The notes: generated from the sequence alone by a model not told the origin. A DNA stretch of 64,000 nt from Paenibacillus glucanolyticus NBRC 15330 (GCF_004000885.1 NZ_BIMC01000001.1:682001-746000), one strand, 5' to 3'; counted from the first letter of the stretch, positions 16,891-25,898 are shown. Numbers and translations: made by a program.

Positions 16891-19401
16891 TTAAGCCCTG
16901 GGTCTGGTCCGATGGGTCGCGGTTGCTTCCAGTGGATCATCCGGCCAATAATGTTTAGGATATCTTCCTTTCAAATCCTTTTTGACCTCAAAATATCCGT
17001 TCTGCCAAAAGCTTGACAGGTCTGAGGTCACCTGGACCGGTCTTTGGGCGGGAGACAGCAGATGCAAGGTCAGCGCCACCTTGCCTCCGGCAATGCGCGG
17101 TGTATCCTGTAGACCAAACATCTCCTGAAGGCGAACGGCCAGAAATGGCTGTTCGGGGTCACTGTAATTGACCGGGATCATGGAACCGCTGGGTACCCTG
17201 ATATGGGTCGGTGCTTCTTTGTTCAGCGACTGCTTCTGCTCCCAGCTGAGCATATGCTCCAAGAGAGTTCCCGGTGCAAGCCGCTTGATATCATTTCGAT
17301 TCCGCAGCCCATCCAGATAAGGCAGCAACCACTCATCCGCACGATCCATCAGGCCCTCATCCGACACATCCGGCCATGAACCATCCGGCTCATGCCGAAA
17401 CATGAACGCCATTCGTTCCCTAAGCTGCAGCGCGGCCTTGCTCCACTGAAATAATCCAATCCCCTCCTGCTGAACGCCCTGCAATAATGCCAGCGCCGTT
17501 TCTTCTCCTGTCGGATTCGGATAGGCTTGCTCCTTAATGACCATGGCTCCCAGCTTCAGCTTCTGTCTTGCCCTGATGCTTCCTGATACCGCATCCCATA
17601 TAACTTCCTTATGGCTTTCCATCTCGTTGCGGTAATACTTATCCAGAAAGCGCTCATCCAGTTCCGCGGCAAGCTGTATGTTCCCATCCGCGCCTTGATC
17701 ATCAACGGCAGCCACTACCACATACCGGGCTCGGCTCAGGGGCTGTATTGCAGGGAATTTCACTCCCCTTCCACTGCGCATCAGGAACCCGCTTCCTCCC
17801 CGGTTCTTAGCAATCCGGTCAGGGTAAGCAAACGACAGCAGAAGCCCGCACAGGTCAAGGTCCCCCCTTGTTGAATACGCGATATCCAGCTGTGCGTGGA
17901 GTTTCTTAATTTCCTGTCTCATTCGCTGTATAACAGCTTCCTCGCTCCTGTCTTGTGAATGGTATGACTGCGAGCCCTGCTCATAAGAGAGAATTCGTTC
18001 AACACGTGAGCGCAAATCCTGATCCCGTATCACTTCATTTCGGCGCATTATATCCCGTTCCTGAAGCAGAACGGCTATCCGAATGGCCAGTGATGCTTCG
18101 TCCATTTCTTGTGCCCTCAGAAGCATATGAGCCAGTCTCGGATGAAGTCCAAGCCTGGCCATATCGTGCCCGTGCCCGGTTATACTGCCCGAATCATCCA
18201 GAGCCGACAGCTCCTTCAGCAAAGTTTGGCCTTGGGTGTAAGCGATCTGAGGGGGTGCATCGAGCCATGCAAGCTGCTTCGGATCACGAGTACCCCACGC
18301 TGCCAATTCCAGAGCAAGCGGTGCCAGATCCGATTCGCAAATAGCCGGCGTGGTGTGCTCTTGCAGGTGGCGGTGTTCCTCCTCGCTCCACATGCGATAG
18401 CATGCGCCCGCGGATACCCGCCCTGCTCTCCCTCTTCGCTGATCCGCGGAGGCTTTGGACAGTCGTCTCGTAATCAATTGCGGCAGTCCCGTTCGCGGAG
18501 AGAATATCTCCGTCCGCATATATCCGCTGTCCACCACCGTTTTGATCCCTTCAATCGTAATGCTGCTCTCGGCAATACTTGTGGACAACACGATTTTGCG
18601 TCTTCCGGTCGCATCAAGTTGGATGGCTGCATCCTGCTTCTCAACCGGAAGCGAACTATACAGCTCACGTATGACCACATCATGGCCTAGACCCGTTCTT
18701 ACTAATTCATCAGCCGTTCGCCTGATCTCACGAGCACCTGGCAAAAACACCAGGATATCACCTTGCTGTTCAGCCAATGCACGATGAATAACCATCGCCG
18801 TGCCTCTATGTATCTCGTCCAAGCCGGAGGAGCGCAAATAGTGCGTGGATACGGGAAAAGCCCGCCCCTCACTAATGATAACCGGCGCGCTGCCAAGGAG
18901 CTCCGCAACCGATTCAGCTTCAAGCGTTGCCGACATGATGAGCAATCTTAAATCTTCGCGCAGCGCTCCCTGTGATTCCAGCGCAAACGCCAAGCCGGTA
19001 TCGGCCTGCAAACTGCGTTCATGAAATTCATCAAAAATGACCATGCCGATGCCGCTTAACTCCGGATCGTCCTGCAGCATGCGGGTCATGACACCCTCCG
19101 TCACGACTTCAATCAGGGTATCCTTTCCGATTCGGCTATCCATCCGAACCCGATACCCGATCGTCTCGCCTACACTCTCTCCCAGCGAGGATGCCATATA
19201 ACTCGCGGCGGAGCGCGCAGCAATCCTCCTGGGCTCCAGCATAATGATTCGCTGTCCCTTAAGCCAAGGTTCATTCATAAAGGCCAAAGGCACTTGCGTG
19301 GTCTTGCCTGCTCCCGGCTCCGCGATCAGAACGGCAGCCGTTCCTGTAGATAAAGCCATTTTCAATTGTGGCAGCACTTGGTGAATGGGAAGTTCAGTCA
19401 T
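16891..19401 (-). CDS. hrpB: HrpB-type ATP-dependent helicase
   Basis: This is a DExH-box superfamily 2 helicase of 836 residues. It has Walker A GAGKTTQ near residue 30, DEFH as motif II, SATLEAE as motif III, QRRGRAGR as motif VI, a winged-helix/ratchet region, and a C-terminal HrpB domain with LHLLSPAQRPVQVTSDL and KGRYPKHYWPDDP. The family is predicted to unwind RNA; its role in Firmicutes is unclear. The frame stays open to 19869, but that extension would run through the oppositely oriented gluQ gene. GGAG before ATG 19401 gives the normal family start. It is divergent from gluQ with 191 bases between them. Confidence 0.92.
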   Translation of the reverse strand: MTELPIHQVLPQLKMALSTGTAAVLIAEPGAGKTTQVPLAFMNEPWLKGQRIIMLEPRRIAARSAASYMASSLGESVGETIGYRVRMDSRIGKDTLIEVVTEGVMTRMLQDDPELSGIGMVIFDEFHERSLQADTGLAFALESQGALREDLRLLIMSATLEAESVAELLGSAPVIISEGRAFPVSTHYLRSSGLDEIHRGTAMVIHRALAEQQGDILVFLPGAREIRRTADELVRTGLGHDVVIRELYSSLPVEKQDAAIQLDATGRRKIVLSTSIAESSITIEGIKTVVDSGYMRTEIFSPRTGLPQLITRRLSKASADQRRGRAGRVSAGACYRMWSEEEHRHLQEHTTPAICESDLAPLALELAAWGTRDPKQLAWLDAPPQIAYTQGQTLLKELSALDDSGSITGHGHDMARLGLHPRLAHMLLRAQEMDEASLAIRIAVLLQERDIMRRNEVIRDQDLRSRVERILSYEQGSQSYHSQDRSEEAVIQRMRQEIKKLHAQLDIAYSTRGDLDLCGLLLSFAYPDRIAKNRGGSGFLMRSGRGVKFPAIQPLSRARYVVVAAVDDQGADGNIQLAAELDERFLDKYYRNEMESHKEVIWDAVSGSIRARQKLKLGAMVIKEQAYPNPTGEETALALLQGVQQEGIGLFQWSKAALQLRERMAFMFRHEPDGSWPDVSDEGLMDRADEWLLPYLDGLRNRNDIKRLAPGTLLEHMLSWEQKQSLNKEAPTHIRVPSGSMIPVNYSDPEQPFLAVRLQEMFGLQDTPRIAGGKVALTLHLLSPAQRPVQVTSDLSSFWQNGYFEVKKDLKGRYPKHYWPDDPLEATATHRTRPRA

Positions 19402-19592
19402 GGATACATCTCCGTTATCCTCTTCATATAATTCCTTAATTATATAAGACACCTCCACTACGTCAAGTGAACCCTTGGCGAGAACAGAGGCTGCTGGCAA
19501 GAAACGATGTAAATACGCTACAATATGTGAATAACGTTCATCGTCAGATTCTGGGTAATCTATCAGATCCATTTCGTCAGAAGGTGATATAT

Positions 19593-20570
19593 ATGGAGCA
19601 GCACACCCCCATTCGCGGCCGCTTCGCGCCGACGCCATCCGGAAAAATGCATATTGGCAATGCATTGACCGCCTTGCTCGGCTGGCTGCAAATGAGAAGT
19701 ATGAACGGACAATATATTCTTCGCATCGAGGATATTGATACACAGCGTTCCCGCCAGGAGCTTGCGGTTGAAATCCTGAGGGATCTGGAATGGCTCGGTT
19801 TGGATTGGGATGAAGGCCCGGGCCGTGTCGGCGACTACGGGCCTTACCATCAGGCGGCACGCCAGGCATTATACGAGAGGGAAATTACGAAGCTGCAGCA
19901 CAATCTTCTGCTGTATCCCTGCTATTGCAGCAGGGCAGATATTTCGGCTGCATCCCGAGCACCGCATGGCATTGCTTCGGAAGGCCTCCGCTACCCCGGG
20001 ACTTGCAGATATTTATCTGAGGAAGAAGCCACTATCAGGAAGCTGCGCAAAAAGCCTTCGCTGCGAATGAAGGTCCCGCAGCAGCGAATATCTTTTATCG
20101 ATGGCATCGCCGGGGCACAGTCGTATCTGTTATCCGATGGAGGCGATTTCGTTGTACGCAGGGCAGATGATATGATCTCTTATCAGCTTGCAGTTGTCGT
20201 GGATGACGCGCTGATGGGCATTACTCATGTGCTGCGAGGAGCTGACCTTCTGGATTCCACCCCCCGGCAGCTTCTGTTATACCAAGCGCTGGGTTATGAG
20301 CCTCCACAGTTCGCCCACACCCCTCTGATGGTCGATGCCGAGGGCAGAAGGCTGGCTAAACGAAACCGCGGATTAAGCCTCTCTTTTTTACGCGGACAAG
20401 GCGTTAAGCCGGAACGGGTTATTGGGTGGTTAGCCTGGACCGCCGGTCTGCTGGAAAAGCCGGAACCTGTTACTCCTGCAGACTTGATCTCGTTGTTCGA
20501 CCTGTCAAAAATACCGTCTTCCCCGATAAAAATATCGGATAAAACAAGGCAGCAGTTATTCGAAACATAA
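19593..20570 (+). CDS. gluQ: Glutamyl-Q tRNA(Asp) synthetase
   Basis: This enzyme attaches glutamate to queuosine at the wobble position of tRNA(Asp). It resembles the catalytic core of glutamyl-tRNA synthetase without the anticodon-binding domain. GRFAPTPSGKMHIGNA holds the HIGH-like motif, RIEDIDTQR the family acidic motif and RLAKRNRG the KMSKS-like site. Cysteines CYCSR and GTCRY form the zinc site. The 325 residues include a C-terminal part slightly longer than the E. coli enzyme. GAAGGTGAT before ATG 19593 supports the start; the longer frame from 19467 lacks one. Confidence 0.93.
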   Translation: MEQHTPIRGRFAPTPSGKMHIGNALTALLGWLQMRSMNGQYILRIEDIDTQRSRQELAVEILRDLEWLGLDWDEGPGRVGDYGPYHQAARQALYEREITKLQHNLLLYPCYCSRADISAASRAPHGIASEGLRYPGTCRYLSEEEATIRKLRKKPSLRMKVPQQRISFIDGIAGAQSYLLSDGGDFVVRRADDMISYQLAVVVDDALMGITHVLRGADLLDSTPRQLLLYQALGYEPPQFAHTPLMVDAEGRRLAKRNRGLSLSFLRGQGVKPERVIGWLAWTAGLLEKPEPVTPADLISLFDLSKIPSSPIKISDKTRQQLFET

Positions 20571-20576
20571 AAAACA

Positions 20577-20627
20577 ATCAGCGCCTGTGCTTTCGTTCTT
20601 GTGATAAGAAGAAAGGCTGGCGCTGAT
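20577..20627. terminator. Long bidirectional terminator hairpin
   Basis: ATCAGCGCC and GGCGCTGAT form the base, and the inner arms (CTTTCGTTCTT with AAGAAGAAAG) continue the stem around a GTGAT loop. It lies between convergent gluQ and the DUF1992 gene. Confidence 0.75.
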
Positions 20628-20630
20628 CTG

Positions 20631-21011
20631 TTATTCCTCACGGGTTAAACGGTCTCTGACTTGGGTTTCATACTGCGCAAAAGCGCTGTTGCCGCTAAGC
20701 CTGCGCTGTTCCATGAGCAGCTGCAGTCTTAACTGCCTTTCATTCAGCTTGCGTCGAAGCTGGTCCTGTTCACCCTCGTTCTGGGCAGCTCCGAGCAGAT
20801 CGTACAGCTGAACACATTCCTTGCGCAGCGTCACTTCTTCGGGCACATAACCTGCATTCTTCATGATTCGATAGGACATTCTCATATCTTCGGGTAGGTG
20901 CGACAGATCGTCAATGGGCAGCTTCTTGCCGGCAAACGGCAGATTATCCAGCTCTCCGTTACGAACCGCTTCTTCGATCTTCTGCTCCGCCAATCTGGAA
21001 AAAATGCTCAT
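20631..21011 (-). CDS. DUF1992-family (DnaJC28-like conserved domain) protein
   Basis: This 126-residue soluble protein starts with the family signature FSRLAEQKIEEAVRNGELDNLPFAGKKL and continues LPEDMRMSYRIMKNAGYVPEEV. The second half is a charged helix (LRRKLNERQLRLQLLMEQRR). The function of the family is not known. The gene begins two bases after the SDR gene stop on the same strand, so the two are co-transcribed. The pairing does not point to a pathway I recognise. Confidence 0.8.
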   Translation of the reverse strand: MSIFSRLAEQKIEEAVRNGELDNLPFAGKKLPIDDLSHLPEDMRMSYRIMKNAGYVPEEVTLRKECVQLYDLLGAAQNEGEQDQLRRKLNERQLRLQLLMEQRRLSGNSAFAQYETQVRDRLTREE

Positions 21012-21013
21012 AT

Positions 21014-21814
21014 CTACAGAAGCGATTCCGCTCCATCAATGAATATTTGCGCCCCTGTAATATGCTTTGATTGATCCGAAGCCAAAAACGCCACCAAATC
21101 CGCAACCTCCTCCGGTTTACCAGGTCCATCCGACAGCGGCTGGCTTCCCTCCGGGTATTCAACCGGAATCACGATCTCCTCCAGATCCCCTTGTTTCTTC
21201 GTGCTTTGATCAATGTTGGTCGATATGGCGCCAGGACAGATTACATTTACCCTGATCTTGAATTGGGCCAGCTCCAATGCAGCCATCTTCGCAAAAGCCA
21301 CCTGTCCTGCCTTGGTTGTGCTGTAGGCACTCATTCCAAAGTTGGAGAAGGTTCGTGTCCCATTTACGGAGCTGGTGATGATGATGCTGCCCTGTCCCCG
21401 CTTCTTGAGGTGTGGAATCGCATATTTGACCGTCAAAAACGTACCGTTCAAATTCACGCTGAGCGTCTTGGTCCATTCTTCCAGCTTCATGTCATCGATA
21501 GGAGTCATCACGCCGTTGATGCCTGCATTGGCAAAAACAATATCGATTCCGCCAAAAATCTCTACGGTTTCCAGAATAGCCTTCTCCACTCGGTCAGGAT
21601 CTGTTGTATCCACATCGAAGGCTCTGGCAGATCCTGCCCGCAACTGATTGATTTCCGCTTCCGCTTTGTTCGTACGGTCATCGAGCAGATCGAACAGCGC
21701 CACATTTGCGCCTTCCTTTGCCAACAAGACTGCCGCAGCCTTGCCTATACCAGAACCTGCACCCGTGATGATGGCGGTTTTTCCTTGAAAACGTCCAAAT
21801 CCTTCATTCATCAT
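21014..21814 (-). CDS. Short-chain dehydrogenase/reductase (SDR)
   Basis: This is a classical SDR of 266 residues. The cofactor motif is TGAGSGIG near residue 20, NAG follows in FANAGINGV, the catalytic Ser is in IITSSVNGT and the Tyr/Lys pair in SAYSTTKAG. The end GAQIFIDGAESLL has the usual family form. It oxidises or reduces an unknown alcohol or carbonyl with NAD(P). AAAAGGAGC before ATG 21814 (MMNEG) defines the start, not the longer frame from 21853. It is the first gene of a two-gene unit with the DUF1992 protein. Confidence 0.9.
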   Translation of the reverse strand: MMNEGFGRFQGKTAIITGAGSGIGKAAAVLLAKEGANVALFDLLDDRTNKAEAEINQLRAGSARAFDVDTTDPDRVEKAILETVEIFGGIDIVFANAGINGVMTPIDDMKLEEWTKTLSVNLNGTFLTVKYAIPHLKKRGQGSIIITSSVNGTRTFSNFGMSAYSTTKAGQVAFAKMAALELAQFKIRVNVICPGAISTNIDQSTKKQGDLEEIVIPVEYPEGSQPLSDGPGKPEEVADLVAFLASDQSKHITGAQIFIDGAESLL

Positions 21815-21930
21815 AAACACGCTCCTTTTTCTTCGTAATCCGTATACATTCATCTGTCACAAGATTACCCAAAAGTGCCTGTTTTATAATCATGTTTTTC
21901 AATTTAGCCGCAGCATCATGGCCATCAACG

Positions 21931-21966
21931 AAAAAAAACCGGCCCCCGAAAGGTCCGGGTCCGGTT
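21931..21966 (-). terminator. Terminator at the end of the T7SS operon
   Basis: On the minus strand AACCGGACCCGG pairs with GGGGGCCGGTT and runs into an eight-T tract. It lies 30 bases after the PP2C gene. Confidence 0.8.
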
Positions 21967-21996
21967 AATCGTTAACATTGTGTTGCATCCATATAA

Positions 21997-22836
21997 CTAC
22001 CACATGAATTCCAAGAAGGAAGCGTCATCTTCCAAACCATCCGTATGAAGGGCATTCATCAGCACCTGAACCTGTTCATCCGGAATATGCTCCATCACAG
22101 CATCCAGGTCATTCAAGCCATCACTGTATAGCTGCAGGCGATATTCACTCTCATGATCCAGTCTGCTGCTATACACATGCGGCTTGCCTCCTACTGGACC
22201 GATGCGGGATGACCAGCGTTCCGCCGTACGAAAATGGTCTCCGAATAGAGAGGTCAATTCCCTCTGCTTATGCCATAAGCGCACACGAGAATCGCCCTGC
22301 CAGGCCAGCCATAGCCTTCCTTTGCGGCGAAAGCGCGTGGGAAGCTCGATACGCCCGCAAATATACATCGCTTCGCTTCCCATGCGCTGTTTCTCTTCCA
22401 GAACCTCGCGAAGCAGCTTAGGTGTAGCGGAATCTACTGAAAGATCGCGCAGCTCCCGATCCGCTTCGTGCGAAAGCTCCTTCAGCTTGCGTTCCAGCGA
22501 TGCGGAGGAGAGCTCCTCCTGATTCTCCAGCCATTCCATAAGCCCCTGACCCAGCAGGCGCGAGGCTACATCCCCACGGTAGCTCAGTCCGACGCCGTCA
22601 CACAGCACAAATCGGCACACATCTTCGTTCAGTGAAAATGCCAGGAAATCCTGTCCCTTCTCGGACAGCTTCACCGATTCGGCCGCCCTACCATAAGCAT
22701 AACGACATGTAAATAGATCACGAATCCTCGTAAGCGGCTCTTCCCCGGTCTGTTTACTCTCGTAATAATACGTGGATGTCGGAGACTTCTTCCGCGCTCC
22801 CCAAGAATCCATGCTTCCAGCATATGATCGCTTCAT
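21997..22836 (-). CDS. PP2C-type protein phosphatase of the T7SS-linked triad
   Basis: This is a metal-dependent Ser/Thr phosphatase of 279 residues. The metal-binding motifs are present: D80-G81 in VLCDGVGLSYRGD, GDSR at 181-184, SDG at 238-240 and DDAS at 270-273. The central GSEA (153-156) replaces the usual GST. The enzyme therefore looks active and is probably cytoplasmic, as there is no membrane segment. It starts four bases after the VWA gene, behind GGTGAGG, and is the last gene of the type VII secretion operon. The natural hypothesis is that it reverses phosphorylation by the kinase encoded two genes upstream. Confidence 0.85.
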   Translation of the reverse strand: MKRSYAGSMDSWGARKKSPTSTYYYESKQTGEEPLTRIRDLFTCRYAYGRAAESVKLSEKGQDFLAFSLNEDVCRFVLCDGVGLSYRGDVASRLLGQGLMEWLENQEELSSASLERKLKELSHEADRELRDLSVDSATPKLLREVLEEKQRMGSEAMYICGRIELPTRFRRKGRLWLAWQGDSRVRLWHKQRELTSLFGDHFRTAERWSSRIGPVGGKPHVYSSRLDHESEYRLQLYSDGLNDLDAVMEHIPDEQVQVLMNALHTDGLEDDASFLEFMW

Positions 22837-22840
22837 ATTC

Positions 22841-23605
22841 TTACCTCACCGGCGTGGCTGCCGACATCTGGAATCCGATGGATACCAGCTCCGAGCATGT
22901 GCCCGGAAGCATCATCAGGGCGCCGGGACTTAGCTGATAATCAGCTTCGAGCAGCATTTCACGATAGCTTTCAGGAAGAAGCGAGGACATCATTTTAAGT
23001 TTTCGCGCGTGCTCATCCTCCAATGATGTGTCCGTCAAGATTCCCTTCCAGCGACGAGGTTCAGTGATCGGCTGGTTCATCAGATGATCGGATATAAATA
23101 TATTCTCGACAAGCACGTTCCCATCCGGAACGCTCATGCTCATAATCCGGCGGGCAATCGGTTCTGGATCGTCTCCTGTCGACACCCCATCTGTCATATG
23201 GCACACAAGCGGTGCAGGACAATCCTGCATATTCGGAATTTCCGATTGCAGAATTTTCTCTGCCTGAAGAAAGGCTTTAGCCGAATCAGAGAACCTCTTT
23301 GGCGTCAAATCAGGCAGTGAACCAATTGCCGCAATCTCGTCAATGCCCTTAATTCCGTTCAACAAATCATACACATCATCGCTATAGGCAAGTATGGCAA
23401 TCCGGTACCGTGGTGTTAACCGGTTACCCTTGGTCGAACGGAATACCATTTGCCGAATGGCCAGGGATAATGCTTCGTAAACCACGTCGATCCGCCTGCG
23501 GTCCTCCATCAGCATATTCATAGACGCGCTGATATCAATCAAATATATGATGAGCGCTGGCGTGCGCTGTGAAGCCTGTATGGTATAGTTCATCGTGAAT
23601 AACAT
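22841..23605 (-). CDS. VWA-domain protein, TerY-like
   Basis: This 254-residue protein is almost entirely a von Willebrand A domain with an intact MIDAS metal site: D24-I-S26-A-S28 near the start, a Ser/Asp-rich second loop (YSDDVYD) and D139 in HMTDGVS. Such domains bind partner proteins through a metal ion. Together with the neighbouring kinase and PP2C phosphatase it forms a set resembling the TerY-P triads known from tellurium-resistance-type loci. No signal peptide is visible, so it is expected in the cytoplasm. The start is slightly uncertain (ATG 23605 or the ATG four codons later). Confidence 0.82.
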   Translation of the reverse strand: MLFTMNYTIQASQRTPALIIYLIDISASMNMLMEDRRRIDVVYEALSLAIRQMVFRSTKGNRLTPRYRIAILAYSDDVYDLLNGIKGIDEIAAIGSLPDLTPKRFSDSAKAFLQAEKILQSEIPNMQDCPAPLVCHMTDGVSTGDDPEPIARRIMSMSVPDGNVLVENIFISDHLMNQPITEPRRWKGILTDTSLEDEHARKLKMMSSLLPESYREMLLEADYQLSPGALMMLPGTCSELVSIGFQMSAATPVR

Positions 23606-23636
23606 TCACCCCTGCATTTCGTTATGTTTACTTCTT

Positions 23637-25733
23637 TTACAGTTTTGGTATCCAGTGACTGTCGTCACTAATGAATTTTTGCAAATTGTTGCGGCGACTG
23701 CTCATTTTGCCAACGGTCTTATAATAGGACTGATCCTTGTTATATAAATTAATAAATTCATGAGCAGCGTTCCTGGCCCGGTCTTTGTTGCCGGCTACCT
23801 GTGCATTGTATGCCTTATTGTATAAGGCAACCAGTTCCACAACGTTCTGGGAACGCTGCTTCTGGAGCTGGGCTGCCTGCGCTTGCTGAGCCGCCCTGGC
23901 TTGTGCCTTGCGATTTGCCTCGGCCTCGGCTGCTGCCTGAGCCGCCGCCTTGGCAGCTGCTTCATCCTGCGCGGCCTTCTTCTTGTTCTCTTCCTGCTGC
24001 GCTAGATAAGCCTCGTATTTGGCCTGGTTATCGTATTTTTCTTGCAGCTCTTGTTTCTTCTTCTTCTCTTCTACGGATGCCAGGTAAGCATCATACTTCG
24101 CCTGCCTATCATACTTGGCTTGAAGATCGGCTTTTTCCTGCTCTTTACGAGCCTGCTCAGCTTCCGCCGCCTTCTTGGCTTCCTCTTCCTTCAAGCGCCC
24201 CGCTTCCGCGATTTTTGCTTCTTCTTCCTTCTTGGCCGCTTCTTCCTGCTGCCTCCGTGCTTCTTCCTCCTGCTTGCGAATGGCTTCTTGCTCCTGCTGC
24301 GCCTGCTGCTCGGCTAAACGCACCGCATCCATTTGCCTGCTCTCTGCCTTCTCAGCCAAAATCTGATTGACCGTAATCGCCGAACCAGCCAATATGACAA
24401 GTGCAGCCGCACTTGAGATCATAAATTTACGAGATAATAACAGGGCTTTGAATCCTTTGTTCGATGTGTCTTCGACCGGCCGAAGCTGCTCCTCCAGCCC
24501 CTGAATCGCAGCGGCGAGCTCCACCTCAAGCGGACTGTCCTTCTTCACAAAATGATACGCGGAACGGAATATTTCCAGTGCACCTGATAAATTACCCGCC
24601 TTCTCCAGGTCACGGGCTTGATGGAACAACCGTCCAACCACATTATCATTAACTTCTCTTGTACCCGGCTCGATTCCTAGCGATGCCATAACCTCTGCAG
24701 GCACTTCCTTCGAACGTTCTGGAGCGGCTTCTCCCTCATCAGGAGCATTAGCTGCTGCAGCAATGGCTGATGCGGCCGGAACCTCTTTCACCACTTCTTC
24801 CTCGTTCAAGGTAGACAACGCAATGAGCCACTCGCCGAATGTCGGACAACTGCTCAAATCCTGACTGTCCCATGCTCTGCCGAACAAGTCCGAAATCCGT
24901 GCACCCCAACGCTGACCCAGCGATTTTTTCAGCAGAAAATATCGTTCGCAAGGTGTCTGCATTTCATGCTGGTCAAAATAGCTCTCGCCCCATGCCCGAT
25001 TCACGATGGCCGAATCGCTCCAGCCCAGCATTTCCGCAATGATGACAGCCCCTGCAAAACGGTCAGCATATGCACTCCATAGCCCACTGTGCACCGTCCG
25101 ATGAGCTGCATAACCTGGCGAGCCAGCCAGCAAAACATCGGGGCGGTCCATTTTGGGACTGTACATCTGCTCGACATCAACAAGCTCAACGGCGGCTGTG
25201 CCCTCCGGCAGCTTCACTTCCGAAAAAAACGGAAGCATGACATTCGGCGCAGACAGATCGCAATGCGCTAATCCACGCTGCTCCATGCTCGAACCAATAG
25301 CTGCCAATGCCTTGGCCAGCATCAGACTTTCAGAACGTCCCAGATTCCGCTGATCACTGATAACGTCAAACCAAGTGCAGCCATGAATCCATGGCATAAT
25401 GACCGCGTACAGCAAATCCGGATATTCCGCTATCAAATCTCCGTTTCTTTCGGGAGTGAGCACCTCTCGGCTGCTTACTTGCAATCCCGGAATCTCGCGA
25501 TAACTGCCCATATGCTCGGATTGATAAACCATAGCCGGAATTCTGAATTTCGGAAAAAACACTTTAAGCGCTTTGGCCTCATGCAGCTTCCCATCAACAG
25601 GAATCAGCTGGTAGACAATGCCTTGCCTTCCTGCCTGTGCATAAGCTACGCCAGGTGCTGCGGGATGTTGTCCTACTGTATAAGCCCTTCCATTTACAAC
25701 AATCCCATCGCCCGGGTTTGGCTGAAATGTCAT
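23637..25733 (-). CDS. Transmembrane protein kinase with coiled-coil C-terminus in a T7SS operon
   Basis: This is a 698-residue membrane protein. Residues about 25-290 form a protein-kinase fold with key residues retained: Lys57 in ALKVF, D159 and N164 in HCDLSAPN, D186 in VDVEQ (DFG position), and GSPGYAAH in place of the activation segment GTPGYMAPE. A linker is followed by one membrane helix (about 435-457) and a Glu/Lys/Ala-rich coiled coil with a duplicated 26-residue unit (AKYDxQAKYDAYLA; about 536-589). A C-terminal helical domain of about 90 residues resembles other helical repeat ends (NVVELVALYNKAYNAQVAGN). The topology of kinase fold, one helix and outer helical part matches EssB/YukC, a core T7SS component that is normally a pseudokinase. 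It could replace EssB here. Start chosen by GAGGG eight bases before ATG 25733. Confidence 0.8.
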   Translation of the reverse strand: MTFQPNPGDGIVVNGRAYTVGQHPAAPGVAYAQAGRQGIVYQLIPVDGKLHEAKALKVFFPKFRIPAMVYQSEHMGSYREIPGLQVSSREVLTPERNGDLIAEYPDLLYAVIMPWIHGCTWFDVISDQRNLGRSESLMLAKALAAIGSSMEQRGLAHCDLSAPNVMLPFFSEVKLPEGTAAVELVDVEQMYSPKMDRPDVLLAGSPGYAAHRTVHSGLWSAYADRFAGAVIIAEMLGWSDSAIVNRAWGESYFDQHEMQTPCERYFLLKKSLGQRWGARISDLFGRAWDSQDLSSCPTFGEWLIALSTLNEEEVVKEVPAASAIAAAANAPDEGEAAPERSKEVPAEVMASLGIEPGTREVNDNVVGRLFHQARDLEKAGNLSGALEIFRSAYHFVKKDSPLEVELAAAIQGLEEQLRPVEDTSNKGFKALLLSRKFMISSAAALVILAGSAITVNQILAEKAESRQMDAVRLAEQQAQQEQEAIRKQEEEARRQQEEAAKKEEEAKIAEAGRLKEEEAKKAAEAEQARKEQEKADLQAKYDRQAKYDAYLASVEEKKKKQELQEKYDNQAKYEAYLAQQEENKKKAAQDEAAAKAAAQAAAEAEANRKAQARAAQQAQAAQLQKQRSQNVVELVALYNKAYNAQVAGNKDRARNAAHEFINLYNKDQSYYKTVGKMSSRRNNLQKFISDDSHWIPKL

Positions 25734-25827
25734 GAACATCACCCTCTCTATAACTCCATTACCAACCTATATGCTCGATTAAACGGCAAGCCGTAAATTT
25801 CAGTCAAAACAAGCTGGATTGCAAGAA

Positions 25828-25852
25828 AACCGGGTTATCTACCACCCGGTTT
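25828..25852 (-). terminator. Terminator behind esxA inside the T7SS operon
   Basis: On the minus strand AACCGGGT pairs with AACCCGGTT and runs into TTTCTTG. It separates esxA from the kinase gene and would reduce read-through. Confidence 0.75.
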
Positions 25853-25898
25853 ATTCTGCCTATTAAACTATTATAATGCAAATGCGGCCGAATGAATA

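Noticed and set aside
19402-19869. 156-residue N-terminal extension of the HrpB frame
   Set aside because: It runs antisense through the start of gluQ, has no ribosome site, and the normal HrpB N-terminus begins at 19401 behind GGAG.
23801-24370. Plus-strand 189-residue frame opposite the kinase coiled coil
   Set aside because: It is the shadow of the Ala/Glu/Lys-rich repeat region; composition is Pro/Leu/Ser-rich without a domain.
24020-24370. Repetitive stretch as a CRISPR array or mobile repeat
   Set aside because: The repetition is coding (heptad-like coiled coil in frame) and the units are adjacent without spacers.
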